Origin: Psychroflexus planctonicus
GTDB taxonomy: Bacteria > Bacteroidota > Bacteroidia > Flavobacteriales > Flavobacteriaceae
DNA length: 50,597 bases
Assembly (NCBI RefSeq): GCF_014640195.1
Contig: NZ_BMGM01000014.1
Coordinates: 1-50,597 of the forward strand
Direction of reading: 5' to 3'
The notes under the pieces were generated by a model, which was not told where the DNA came from, searched no databases, and worked only from the letters and a program-made list of their open reading frames with translations. Every line of letters begins with the position of its first letter. Position 1 is the stretch's first letter. The translations under genes and the position numbers were made by a program. Positions 14,681-22,290 of the stretch are shown here, piece by piece.

Positions 14681-15712
14681 ATGAAAGCAACCTATCAAAA
14701 ATATATTCTCGAATTTAAACGTCCCAGCGGAACTTCACGTGGAGTTTTAAAAACCAAAGAAACTTGGTTCATTCAACTTACGGAAAATGAAAATTATGGA
14801 ATAGGCGAGTGTGGAATTTTACGTGGATTATCGGTAGACGACCGACCAGACTACGAAGAAAAACTGCATTGGACTTGCCAAAACATTCATTTAGGCAAAG
14901 AAAAGTTACTCGAAGAACTTACTGAATTTCCTTCCATACAAATCGGTGTAGAAATGGCGTTGGCATCCATAGCAGCAAGTCATCCGCATGTGTTGTTTTC
15001 ATCCAATTTTACCCAAGGAAAAACAGGAATTACTATCAACGGTTTAATTTGGATGGGCGAATTCGATTTTATGAAAAAACAAATCGAAGAAAAATTACAA
15101 CAAGGTTTCAGCTGTGTAAAATTAAAAATCGGGGCGATCGATTTTGAAGCTGAATTGGAATTGTTGAAAAAAATAAGAAAAGATTTTTCACCTGAAGAAG
15201 TAGAATTACGAGTAGATGCCAACGGTGCTTTTCACCCAAATGATGCTTTAGAAAAATTGAAACGCCTGAGTGAATTCAACTTACACAGCATCGAACAACC
15301 CATCAAAGCAAATCAGTGGGAAAGCATGGCTGATTTATGCGAAAAAACTCCATTACCCATTGCGCTAGACGAAGAATTAATCGGAGTCTTTGATGTAACA
15401 AATCGCGAAAAAATGCTACAAACCATACAGCCGCAATACATTATTTTAAAACCGAGTTTGGTAGGAGGATTTTTGCAAACCAAAAACTGGATAGATTTAG
15501 CTGAAAATCAAGAAACAGGTTGGTGGATTACCAGTGCGTTAGAAAGCAACGTGGGCTTAAATGCCATTGCTCAATTTACGCAAACTTTGCAAAATGAAAT
15601 GCCACAAGGTTTAGGAACTGGAAGTTTGTATACCAACAACATTCCGTCTCCGCTTGAAGTAAAAGGCGAAAAATTATGGTATAATCCACAGTTAAAGTGG
15701 GGAAAGATTTAA
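14681..15712 (+). CDS. menC: o-Succinylbenzoate synthase MenC
   Basis: 343 residues of the enolase superfamily. N-terminal capping domain, then the barrel with KLKIG (about 147-151, catalytic Lys pair), RVDANGAF (metal-binding Asp), SIEQPI (Glu), ALDEEL (Asp/Glu) and ILKPSLVGGF (second catalytic Lys), ending with SALESNVGLNAIAQF. This set and order fit MenC, which dehydrates SHCHC to o-succinylbenzoate in menaquinone synthesis. The location two genes before menE confirms this over other enolase-superfamily racemases. The CPBP gene starts 3 nt after the stop, indicating an operon. The promoter is not obvious; AATCTTTG about 45 nt upstream is a near miss. Confidence 0.92.
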   Translation: MKATYQKYILEFKRPSGTSRGVLKTKETWFIQLTENENYGIGECGILRGLSVDDRPDYEEKLHWTCQNIHLGKEKLLEELTEFPSIQIGVEMALASIAASHPHVLFSSNFTQGKTGITINGLIWMGEFDFMKKQIEEKLQQGFSCVKLKIGAIDFEAELELLKKIRKDFSPEEVELRVDANGAFHPNDALEKLKRLSEFNLHSIEQPIKANQWESMADLCEKTPLPIALDEELIGVFDVTNREKMLQTIQPQYIILKPSLVGGFLQTKNWIDLAENQETGWWITSALESNVGLNAIAQFTQTLQNEMPQGLGTGSLYTNNIPSPLEVKGEKLWYNPQLKWGKI

Positions 15713-15715
15713 TAC

Positions 15716-16666
15716 ATGAAAGATTTTGTAGCTCAAGGATTTAAAGCGCAACATGATGCTTGGCGCTATATTGTAGGAACGGTTTTAATTTTTGTGATTT
15801 GGCAATTTGGTCAACTTCCTTTTGCCGGAATAGTTTCCTGGAAGTTACTAGAACAAGGTGAATCCATTTCTTCAATAAACGATTATTCGGTCATGATGAA
15901 CACCTTAAGCAAAAATCTCACTTTCTTTTTATTGATGTTTTCTTTTGTAATCGGGTTTTTCGGAATATGGTTCGTAGTTAAATTTATTCATCAACAGCAT
16001 TTTTTAGAAGTAATAACTACGCGCAAAAACTTTGATTGGAAACGTTTTTTTGTCGGTTTTAGTTTGATTGCAGTTTTAATTGTAGTTGCTACTTTAGTAG
16101 ACTTTTACACAAGTCCAGAAGACTACAGCATCAACTTTAACTTAGTTCCGTTTTTAATTTTAGCCGTGATTGGGATTATTTTAGTTCCCATCCAAACCAG
16201 TTTTGAAGAAATTTATTTTCGGGGTTATTTAATGCAAGGTTTGGGAACTATTTTTAAAAATCGGGCCGTACCATTTGTGCTCACTTCAGTTGTATTTGGA
16301 ATGCTACATTTTTTCAATCCTGAAGTAGACAAAATTGGTAATATTATTATGATCAGTTATATTGGAACAGGTTTTCTGCTTGCCATTTTTGCTTTAATGG
16401 ATGAAGGTTTGGAACTTTCTTTAGGTTTTCATGCAGCAAATAATTTGGTAACAGCTCTGTTGGTTACGGCAGATTGGACTGCTTTTCAAACAGAATCTAT
16501 TTTAATTTCTGAAGCGGATCCTAGTGTGAATTTTGATGTTTTAGTACCTGTTTTAGTCATTTATCCTATTTATGTGCTAATTCTTGCTAAAATTTACAAA
16601 TGGAAAAACTGGAAACAAAAATTATTTGGTAAAGTAAATCCGCCAGTAGAAATGGAAAATATATAA
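15716..16666 (+). CDS. CPBP-family intramembrane endopeptidase
   Basis: 316 residues with about seven or eight hydrophobic segments. The Abi/CPBP motifs are present: SFEEIYFRGYLMQG (EExxxR, about 162-168), FGMLHFFNP (His about 198) and LGFHAANN (His about 238), which form the membrane-embedded glutamic protease site of the Rce1 type. The gene sits between menC and menE with gaps of 3 and 52 nt, so it is co-transcribed with menaquinone genes. No link to quinone chemistry is known to me and it may be a passenger. Substrates of bacterial CPBP proteins are mostly unknown. The C-terminus is a basic cytoplasmic tail. Confidence 0.85.
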   Translation: MKDFVAQGFKAQHDAWRYIVGTVLIFVIWQFGQLPFAGIVSWKLLEQGESISSINDYSVMMNTLSKNLTFFLLMFSFVIGFFGIWFVVKFIHQQHFLEVITTRKNFDWKRFFVGFSLIAVLIVVATLVDFYTSPEDYSINFNLVPFLILAVIGIILVPIQTSFEEIYFRGYLMQGLGTIFKNRAVPFVLTSVVFGMLHFFNPEVDKIGNIIMISYIGTGFLLAIFALMDEGLELSLGFHAANNLVTALLVTADWTAFQTESILISEADPSVNFDVLVPVLVIYPIYVLILAKIYKWKNWKQKLFGKVNPPVEMENI

Positions 16667-16718
16667 ACTGGTATTGCTTAATTTTTTCTACATTTATACT
16701 CTAATAAAATTAGAAAAT

Positions 16719-17807
16719 ATGTTAGACAATATCATTCCAATTCATCCAGATTTTAAGTTGAATGGCTATCATTATAACGAAGAAGAAATTTATCCTGTTG
16801 CTTACAGTTTTATTAAAGAAGGAACAGAATACGAAGAGTTAATTGGTAATTTTCTACTAGATTGGTTCAATGATAATTACGAACAAATGAAGCTCAGGAC
16901 TTCTGGCTCAACTGGCGAAGTAAAAGAGCTGTTTGTTTCTCGAGAAAAAATGAAAAACAGTGCTGAAGCTACAGGTAAGCGCTTTAAATTGCCTGCTAAA
17001 ACTAAGGCATTGTGTTGTATTCCTGCTAATTATGTAGCGGGAAGAATGATGCTGATTCGTGCCATGGTCTTGGGTTGGCATTTAGATTTAGTAGAACCGA
17101 AGGCTAATGCACTAAAAGAAGTTGAAAAGGAATATGATTTTGCAGCTTTAACTCCACATCAGTTAAGCCATTCTTTAGATAAAATTCATTTGATTAAGAA
17201 AGTAATTGTTGGAGGTGCACCGATTTCTGAAGGTCTATTGAAAAAGATTCAAGATATTCCTACTAAGGTTTTTGAAACCTATGGAATGACTGAAACCGTA
17301 ACGCATATTGCTACAAGAAGATTAAATTCTTCTACCAAAACCAAATTGAAGCCATTAAAAGCGCTAAAAAATGTGAGTTTTACAGTAAATGATCAAAATT
17401 GTTTAATTGTAACCGCACCAAAAATTACAGATGAACCTGTTGTAACCCGTGATGTGGTAGAATTGGTAGACGATATTCGTTTTTATTGGAAAGGTAGATT
17501 AGATAATGTAATAAATTCTGGTGGAGTGAAAATACACCCAGAACAAGTAGAAAAAAAGCTTCAGCTTCATATTGAAAAACCATTTTTTATCACGGGAATT
17601 TCAGATGAATCCTTAGGTGAAAAAGTAGTGCTTTTTGTTGAAAGTAAAGATGAAGCAGATAAGAGTGCCATTCAAAATTTAGTTAAAGAAGTAGAAACTT
17701 TAGACAAATTTGAAATTCCCAAAGAAATTATACTTGTAGATGAATTCGAAAAAACCAGAACTGGAAAAGTAAATCGCTCAGGCACTAAAGAGTTAGTTAA
17801 AAGGTAA
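16719..17807 (+). CDS. menE: o-Succinylbenzoate-CoA ligase MenE
   Basis: 362 residues when started at the ATG at 16719 (MLDNIIPIHPDFKLNG). The open frame extends 15 codons upstream into hydrophobic sequence unlike the family. It is an AMP-forming ligase of the compact Bacteroidota type. It has the phosphate loop TSGSTGEVKELFVS, YGMTETVTHIATRR, the hinge region YWKGRLDNVINSGGVKIHPEQVE and the C-terminal catalytic lysine context KTRTGKVNRS. It activates o-succinylbenzoate to its CoA thioester for MenB. Assignment among ANL enzymes is supported by menC two genes upstream and by the short N-terminal domain. It is the last gene of the apparent men operon. Confidence 0.9.
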   Translation: MLDNIIPIHPDFKLNGYHYNEEEIYPVAYSFIKEGTEYEELIGNFLLDWFNDNYEQMKLRTSGSTGEVKELFVSREKMKNSAEATGKRFKLPAKTKALCCIPANYVAGRMMLIRAMVLGWHLDLVEPKANALKEVEKEYDFAALTPHQLSHSLDKIHLIKKVIVGGAPISEGLLKKIQDIPTKVFETYGMTETVTHIATRRLNSSTKTKLKPLKALKNVSFTVNDQNCLIVTAPKITDEPVVTRDVVELVDDIRFYWKGRLDNVINSGGVKIHPEQVEKKLQLHIEKPFFITGISDESLGEKVVLFVESKDEADKSAIQNLVKEVETLDKFEIPKEIILVDEFEKTRTGKVNRSGTKELVKR

Positions 17808-17814
17808 ATTTTGA

Positions 17815-17886
17815 TTAAAAAAACAACATTATCAATAGCAACAATAGAGGCCGTAGAAGTAACAATAATTGCAGCTCGTTTTTCAT
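17815..17886 (-). CDS. Leucine-rich micro-ORF resembling an attenuator leader peptide
   Basis: ATG at 17886, stop TAA at 17817-17815, 23 codons. The peptide reads MKNELQ, then LLLLL, RP, LLLLL, IMLFF: eleven leucines encoded by a mixture of CTG, TTA, TTG, CTT and CTA. Such peptides serve as ribosome sensors in leucine/branched-chain biosynthesis leaders. Here the minus strand runs into the 3' end of menE, with no biosynthetic gene or terminator after it, so it would be a relic, a chance frame, or a free-standing small membrane peptide. Confidence 0.3.
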   Translation of the reverse strand: MKNELQLLLLLRPLLLLLIMLFF

Positions 17887-17926
17887 AATGATTTTTTAAT
17901 TTGAATGCTGCTCATCTACATTAAAG

Positions 17927-17934
17927 TATTTTTG
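17927..17934 (+). promoter_or_regulatory. -7 box of yaaA (TATTTTTG)
   Basis: TATTTTTG lies 14 nt before the yaaA ATG at 17949. A TTTG at 17900-17903 precedes it by 23 nt. Confidence 0.45.
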
Positions 17935-17948
17935 ATAAAAATTATGAT

Positions 17949-18710
17949 ATGAAAGTAATCGTTTCACCTGCAAAGTCTTTAGATTTAGAAAGTAGTCTAC
18001 CTACAGAGCAACATACTAAACCCCTTTTTTTAGATACAGCTGTTCAAATTCAAAGGAAATTAGCTAGAATGACTAAGCAAGAAATTGCTGACTTGATGAG
18101 CATCAGCGATAAGTTAGCCGATTTAAATTATAGCCGTTTTCAGGAATTTAAAGAAGAGCATTCAACTAAAAACGCACGTCCTGCCATTTATACATTCGAT
18201 GGTGATGTTTACGATGGTATTGATGCCTACACTATTCCAACTGATAAGATTGATGCAGTGCAAAATAAACTCCGAATACTTTCTGGATTATACGGTGTTT
18301 TGAAGCCGCTAGATTTAATACAAGCTTACCGTTTAGAAATGGGAACCAAATTAGCTGTTGAAGATAAAAACAATTTATATGAAGTTTGGCAAGATAAGGT
18401 TACCAGAAGCTTAAATGCAGAAATGAAAGCAAATGAATTGCTTATTAATTTAGCTAGTAATGAATACTTTAAAGCTGTAAACAAGAAAGAGTTAAAGGCA
18501 AAATTAATCAGTCCTGTTTTTAAAGATTTTAAAAATGGAAAATTAAAAATTATCAGTTTTTATGCTAAAAAAGCAAGAGGGAGTATGTTTAGATATATCA
18601 TTGACCAAAACGTAGAAACTTTAGATAATTTACTTGGGTTTGATTATGATAACTACCGTTTTAGTGAAGAACATACAGAAAAACAAGATGAACCTGTTTT
18701 TATCAGGTAA
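17949..18710 (+). CDS. yaaA: Peroxide stress protein YaaA (DUF328/UPF0246)
   Basis: 253 residues, matching the family length. It has the diagnostic start [18 protein letters not shown] and the blocks [54 protein letters not shown] and [16 protein letters not shown]. In E. coli YaaA lowers free iron under hydrogen peroxide stress and the fold binds DNA; the biochemical mechanism is not settled. It has its own -7 box and a strong terminator 30-60 nt downstream, so it appears monocistronic. Confidence 0.92.
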   Translation: MKVIVSPAKSLDLESSLPTEQHTKPLFLDTAVQIQRKLARMTKQEIADLMSISDKLADLNYSRFQEFKEEHSTKNARPAIYTFDGDVYDGIDAYTIPTDKIDAVQNKLRILSGLYGVLKPLDLIQAYRLEMGTKLAVEDKNNLYEVWQDKVTRSLNAEMKANELLINLASNEYFKAVNKKELKAKLISPVFKDFKNGKLKIISFYAKKARGSMFRYIIDQNVETLDNLLGFDYDNYRFSEEHTEKQDEPVFIR

Positions 18711-18738
18711 CTTAGATAATGAGTTTCAATTTTCAAAT

Positions 18739-18768
18739 AAAAAAAGCGGAATTTTCCCGCTTTTTTGT
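18739..18768 (+). terminator. Bidirectional terminator between yaaA and the ArsC-like gene
   Basis: AAAAAGCGG-AATTTTC-CCGCTTTTTT: a GC-rich stem extended by A-T pairs, with T runs on both strands. It serves convergent yaaA (plus) and the gene at 18795-19214 (minus). Confidence 0.8.
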
Positions 18769-18794
18769 TTCACATATAAGTATTTGAAAAAAGT

Positions 18795-19214
18795 CTAAGG
18801 CAACTTAGCATCTTTAGAATCGGGTTTGTGTAATTTCATCATATCGGTGCTGTTCTTAGCTTGTATTGCTTTTTCTCCACGCACACCAATGGGATAGGCT
18901 AAAATTTCTGGTTCATTTTGAAGTAGTTTCATCGCATCTTCTTCATCTAAAACAGCATCTTTATCAAATTTTTCAAGAAATACAGGATGGTTTTTCGAAA
19001 TTAAATCTTCTACTTTAGCATCCAACATTTTAGCTAATTCTTTCCAGGCCGTTCCTGTTAATTTTGTTTTTGCTAAATCAACAACTTGAACTTCTGCTTT
19101 GCTTGATTTTGCTACGGCAATGCATTTTGTAGTAAGATGATGATCGGGATGACTAAATAATGTAATTTGTTTTTCGTTCTTGGCAATTACTCCCATCTCT
19201 TTGTTATTTGACAT
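18795..19214 (-). CDS. ArsC/Spx-like thioredoxin-fold protein without the catalytic cysteine
   Basis: 139 residues. Parts of the ArsC/Spx/YffB pattern are recognisable: an N-terminal strand QITLFSHPDHHLTTKC, the helix and loop TGTAWKELAKMLDAKVEDLISK, and ILAYPIGVRGEKAI, corresponding to the family's 'P-ILxRPI' block. Where reductases have CxxxxxR after the first strand, this protein has HPDHHLTTK, so an arsenate-reductase activity is unlikely. Its only cysteine is a few residues later. The C-terminus ends in a Lys/Asp-rich tail. It is monocistronic and ends at a shared terminator. The family call is moderate and the function unknown. Confidence 0.55.
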   Translation of the reverse strand: MSNNKEMGVIAKNEKQITLFSHPDHHLTTKCIAVAKSSKAEVQVVDLAKTKLTGTAWKELAKMLDAKVEDLISKNHPVFLEKFDKDAVLDEEDAMKLLQNEPEILAYPIGVRGEKAIQAKNSTDMMKLHKPDSKDAKLP

Positions 19215-19343
19215 TTTATTTTTGACTTAAAGATACAAGCTTTATTGATTCTGCTTATAGCATTTGCAAATATTTATAAATTCTATTTGGTTTTTCTGAA
19301 TGAATTGAAATCCTTATTTTTAAACAAAATTCTATTGCTTTAA

Positions 19344-20585
19344 ATGAAAGAAAAAATTGTAATTGTAGGAGCAGGTGTAAGTGGTTTAGTTGCAGCTATT
19401 AATTTAGAAAAAGCAGGTTTTAAACCCATTGTGATTGATCAATCTGATCGAGTAGGTGGCAGAGTTAAAACAGACTACCGAGATGGTTTGCAATTTGACC
19501 ATGGTTTTCAGGTTTTATTAAAAAAGTATCCAGCTGCAGTAAAATATCTTGATTATGATTTATTAGAGCTTCAAGATTTCTATCCAGGCTCGTGTATTTT
19601 TTACAAACAAAGTAAATTCACTATTGGCGATCCTAGCAGAAAATCTTCATTGTTGTTTCCCACTATATTTGCTAAAATCGGGAGTGTTTCTGATAAATGG
19701 AAAGTTCTTCAATTAAGTAATGCCGTAAAAAAGAAAAGTTTTGACGATATTTTCTTAGCTCCAGAGCAAACTACTTTGGCTTATTTACAAAACAAGGGTT
19801 TCTCTGATGAAATTATTCAGAAGTTCTTTAAGCCTTTTTTTACCGGAATTTTTTTAGAAGATGAATTGTCTACTTCCAGTCGTAAATTTGAATTTGTGTA
19901 CAAAATGTTTGCTGAAGGAAATGCAGCGATTCCTAAAAAGGGAATTCAGGCCATCCCAAATCAATTAGCTGCTCAGTTGAAGCAGACTCAATTTGAATTC
20001 AATATGAAAGTTGCTGAAATAAAAGACCAAGAATTGATCTTGGAAAACAAGAAGAAAATTCCTTACGATTATGCAATTATTGCTGCTGAAGCTTGGCCAC
20101 TGATTTCGAATTTGAAAAACCAAGAATCAAAATGGAAATCGGTTGAAAATTTATATTTTGAAGTAAAAAATAAAGTAATCGACAAACCTTTAATTGGTTT
20201 AGTTGCAGATGAAGCTGCTTTGATCAATAACATACACTACCAAAATATAAAAGATACTAATCATTTTTTATTGTCGGTTAGCGTGGTTAAACTTCATCAT
20301 TTAAACAAAGACGATTTAATAAAACAAGTTGAAAAAGAATTACAGACGTATTGCGGAATTGAATCTGTAGAATTTAAGCGATATTATAAAATTAAAAAAG
20401 CCTTGCCTGTTATGTACACGGTAAATTACATGATGCCACCTTCTGAAACTCAATTAAAAGACCGAGTATTTTTAGCCGGAGACCAACTTTCTAACGGTTC
20501 ATTAAACGCAGCGATGTTGAATGGCGAATCGGCTGCTCGTGCTGTAATTGCTAAAATTAAAGATGGTTTTATAAACATCAATTAA
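19344..20585 (+). CDS. FAD-dependent amine oxidase/phytoene desaturase-like oxidoreductase
   Basis: 413 residues. N-terminal Rossmann dinucleotide site GAGVSGLVAAINLEKAG with the acidic end IDQSDRVGGRVKT (the GG-doublet motif), substrate-domain segments in the middle, and the C-terminal FAD-closing motif RVFLAGDQLSNGSLNAAMLNGESAARAV. This combination typifies the flavin-containing amine oxidase/protoporphyrinogen oxidase/carotenoid desaturase superfamily. No signal peptide is seen, so it is cytosolic or peripheral. It has no biosynthetic neighbour, so the substrate cannot be inferred. It lies divergent from the ArsC-like gene. Confidence 0.85.
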   Translation: MKEKIVIVGAGVSGLVAAINLEKAGFKPIVIDQSDRVGGRVKTDYRDGLQFDHGFQVLLKKYPAAVKYLDYDLLELQDFYPGSCIFYKQSKFTIGDPSRKSSLLFPTIFAKIGSVSDKWKVLQLSNAVKKKSFDDIFLAPEQTTLAYLQNKGFSDEIIQKFFKPFFTGIFLEDELSTSSRKFEFVYKMFAEGNAAIPKKGIQAIPNQLAAQLKQTQFEFNMKVAEIKDQELILENKKKIPYDYAIIAAEAWPLISNLKNQESKWKSVENLYFEVKNKVIDKPLIGLVADEAALINNIHYQNIKDTNHFLLSVSVVKLHHLNKDDLIKQVEKELQTYCGIESVEFKRYYKIKKALPVMYTVNYMMPPSETQLKDRVFLAGDQLSNGSLNAAMLNGESAARAVIAKIKDGFININ

Positions 20586-20673
20586 TCCAGAATTTTTAAA
20601 TTAGTTAGCTATTAAATCCGATAGCAATTTTAGTTCTGTATTACCTATGTGTCAATTGAAAAATCTTAGTTTT

Positions 20674-20818
20674 TTAGCCCCGATAGCAATGCAAAGCCCG
20701 TAACGACTGAAATGCACAAAAATTTGACTCAAAAAAGCGACTTTATGAAGCTCTTTTTGTGGCTTAATTTTTTGGCATTTAAGGCAGCGGACTTGAAATG
20801 AATAGCGGGATTAGCTAC
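20674..20818. repeat. Flavobacterial AGCCCCGAT...GCGGGATTAGCT intergenic element
   Basis: A 145-bp element starts TTAGCCCCGATAGCAATG and ends AATAGCGGGATTAGCTAC, with imperfectly complementary ends. Its centre includes AAAAAAGCGACTTTATGAAG then CTCTTTTTG. It resembles a structured repeat frequently seen between genes in Flavobacteriaceae (recalled, not searched). A fragment with CCGATAGCAAT also occurs at 20617-20628. The spacer 20586-20829 holds nothing else recognised; the element may end both convergent transcripts. Confidence 0.55.
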
Positions 20819-20829
20819 CCAAAAGTAAA

Positions 20830-21462
20830 TTAATCGATTTCTAAAACAACATCTTTTAAAGGTCTGCGTACTTTTTTAAATTCGGCAAATTCATCGTCTT
20901 TAGCGCGGTAACCAATAGGTAAAACAAGGCAAGATGAAAGTTGTTGCTCTTTTAAACCAAGAATTTCATCGTATTTTTGAACCACAAAACCTTCCATTGG
21001 GCAGGCATCAATTTGTTCGTATGCGCAAACTGTAAGAATATTACCTAAAGCTAAGTAGGCTTGGTTTTTTGCCCAAGCGGCAATTTCAAATTCATTTTTA
21101 GTTGAAAAATCATTGATTAAAAAGGATCTAAACGGAGCCAAGGTTTCGTCTGGCGTATTTCGAATTTCTTTTATGCGCTCGAAGTTTTTCTGAATAAATT
21201 CTTTGTCAATTTTTTGCTCGATACAGAATACAAGTAAGTGAGAACAGGTTGAAACCTGCTGCTGATTAAAACTTACTTCTCTGAGTTTAGATTGCAATTT
21301 TTTGTCTTGTATCACCAACATTTTGATAGGTTGCAAGCCGTAAGAAGTGGGTGTAAGATTGAAAGCTTCTTTTATAATGTCGATTTTACCTTCATCAATA
21401 ATCAAATTTTCATCGAATTTTTTGGTGGCATAACGCCATTTTAATGCATCTAAACTTGTCAT
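20830..21462 (-). CDS. NAD(P)H-dependent nitroreductase-family oxidoreductase
   Basis: 210 residues, the typical NfsB-like length. N-terminal WRYATKKFDENLIID, then LTPTSYGLQPIKMLVIQD (FMN-phosphate region), the central CSHLLVFC strand, and the C-terminal ALGNILTVCAYEQIDACPMEGF and VLPIGYRAKDDEFAEFKKVRR. These are the standard blocks of FMN-dependent nitroreductases that reduce nitroaromatics, quinones or flavins. No special substrate is indicated. A good -7 box lies directly upstream. Confidence 0.9.
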   Translation of the reverse strand: MTSLDALKWRYATKKFDENLIIDEGKIDIIKEAFNLTPTSYGLQPIKMLVIQDKKLQSKLREVSFNQQQVSTCSHLLVFCIEQKIDKEFIQKNFERIKEIRNTPDETLAPFRSFLINDFSTKNEFEIAAWAKNQAYLALGNILTVCAYEQIDACPMEGFVVQKYDEILGLKEQQLSSCLVLPIGYRAKDDEFAEFKKVRRPLKDVVLEID

Positions 21463-21482
21463 AAATCATTTATTTCAAGCTG

Positions 21483-21490
21483 CAAATATA
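21483..21490 (-). promoter_or_regulatory. -7 box of the nitroreductase gene (TATATTTG)
   Basis: Plus-strand CAAATATA reads TATATTTG on the minus strand, 20 nt before the ATG at 21462. No -33 TTG at the usual spacing. Confidence 0.5.
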
Positions 21491-21523
21491 AAATTCCGTT
21501 TTGGTTGTTTGTTGAAGTTAAGG

Positions 21524-21951
21524 TTTAATTAAGTAAACTAGTGTTAATTTTTAATGTGAAATTGTTTCTAGGTTTTGATGGGGCAAAATGGTACACTTTT
21601 TATCATGAAATTTTTAATGAACAAATAGACAATATTTTAGTTCGGATTACAAATCCGAACTATCCTGTTTTAATTAAGTAAACTAGTGTTAATGTTAGCT
21701 ACTTAATTTCTATTTTATGTTTGTAATGAAGTTTTCAAGTAAATGATGACGATGCGAAGTTGCAAACTTCGCATAGCAAAAAAATTTCAATGAACAAATA
21801 GCCAATATATTAGTTCGGATTATAAATCCGAATTATCCTGTGTGTCAATTTGGATTGCAAATCCAAATTATCATGACTATCCTTTGTGTCAATTCGGATT
21901 ATAAATCCGAATTATCATTAATGATGATAGAGCGAAGTTTTAAACTTCGCT
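21524..21951. repeat. Cluster of six short palindromes and two direct-repeat families
   Basis: This is the bulk of the 541-bp spacer 21463-22003, which has no gene. Near-perfect palindromes with 2-3-nt centres lie at 21639-21661 (AGTTCGGATT arm), 21752-21774 (ATGCGAAGTT), 21814-21832 (TTCGGATT), 21847-21869 (AATTTGGATT), 21891-21913 (AATTCGGATT) and 21931-21951 (AGCGAAGTTT). In addition TTTAATTAAGTAAACTAGTG is duplicated at 21523 and 21669, and a unit of about 40 nt including AATGAACAAATAG at 21617 and 21789. The arms fall into two families, TCGGATT and GCGAAGTTT. Confidence 0.7.
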
Positions 21952-22003
21952 TAGTGTATGAGTTGAAACTTTACCCAATTATTAAACTAATCAACAAAAA
22001 AAA

Positions 22004-22288
22004 TTAGCTAAACAGCAAAGTTTCGATAGTGGTAGCCATTTCAATGTCTTTTTGAGTAACTCCGCCTGCATCATGTGTACTTAAATTTATTTCTAAATTG
22101 TTATACACATTTGTCCATTCGGGATGGTGTTGTTGTGCTTCGGCTTCAAAAGCAATTCTGGTCATTGCTGAAAAGGCTTCTTTAAAATCTTTGAACTCGA
22201 TGGTGGTATGAATAGCATTTTCGTTGTATTCCCATCCATCTAAATTTTTCAAGGCTTTTTCAATTTCGTCTTTTTTTAACTTCTCCAT
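22004..22288 (-). CDS. 4a-hydroxytetrahydrobiopterin dehydratase (PCD/PhhB)
   Basis: 94 residues, the family size. The active-site signature is EAQQHHPEWTNVYNNLEINLSTHDAGGVTQKD, with His54, His55, Pro56, His72 and Asp73. It dehydrates pterin-4a-carbinolamine, recycling tetrahydropterin. No aromatic amino-acid hydroxylase is in the window, so the physiological role here is open; the family also occurs in organisms without one. It starts 2 nt after the stop of the epimerase-like gene and is the second gene of that pair. Confidence 0.93.
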   Translation of the reverse strand: MEKLKKDEIEKALKNLDGWEYNENAIHTTIEFKDFKEAFSAMTRIAFEAEAQQHHPEWTNVYNNLEINLSTHDAGGVTQKDIEMATTIETLLFS

Positions 22289-22290
22289 AA

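Noticed and set aside
21639-21951. CRISPR array
   Set aside because: The repeats are palindromes of two different families with irregular spacing and no cas genes nearby.
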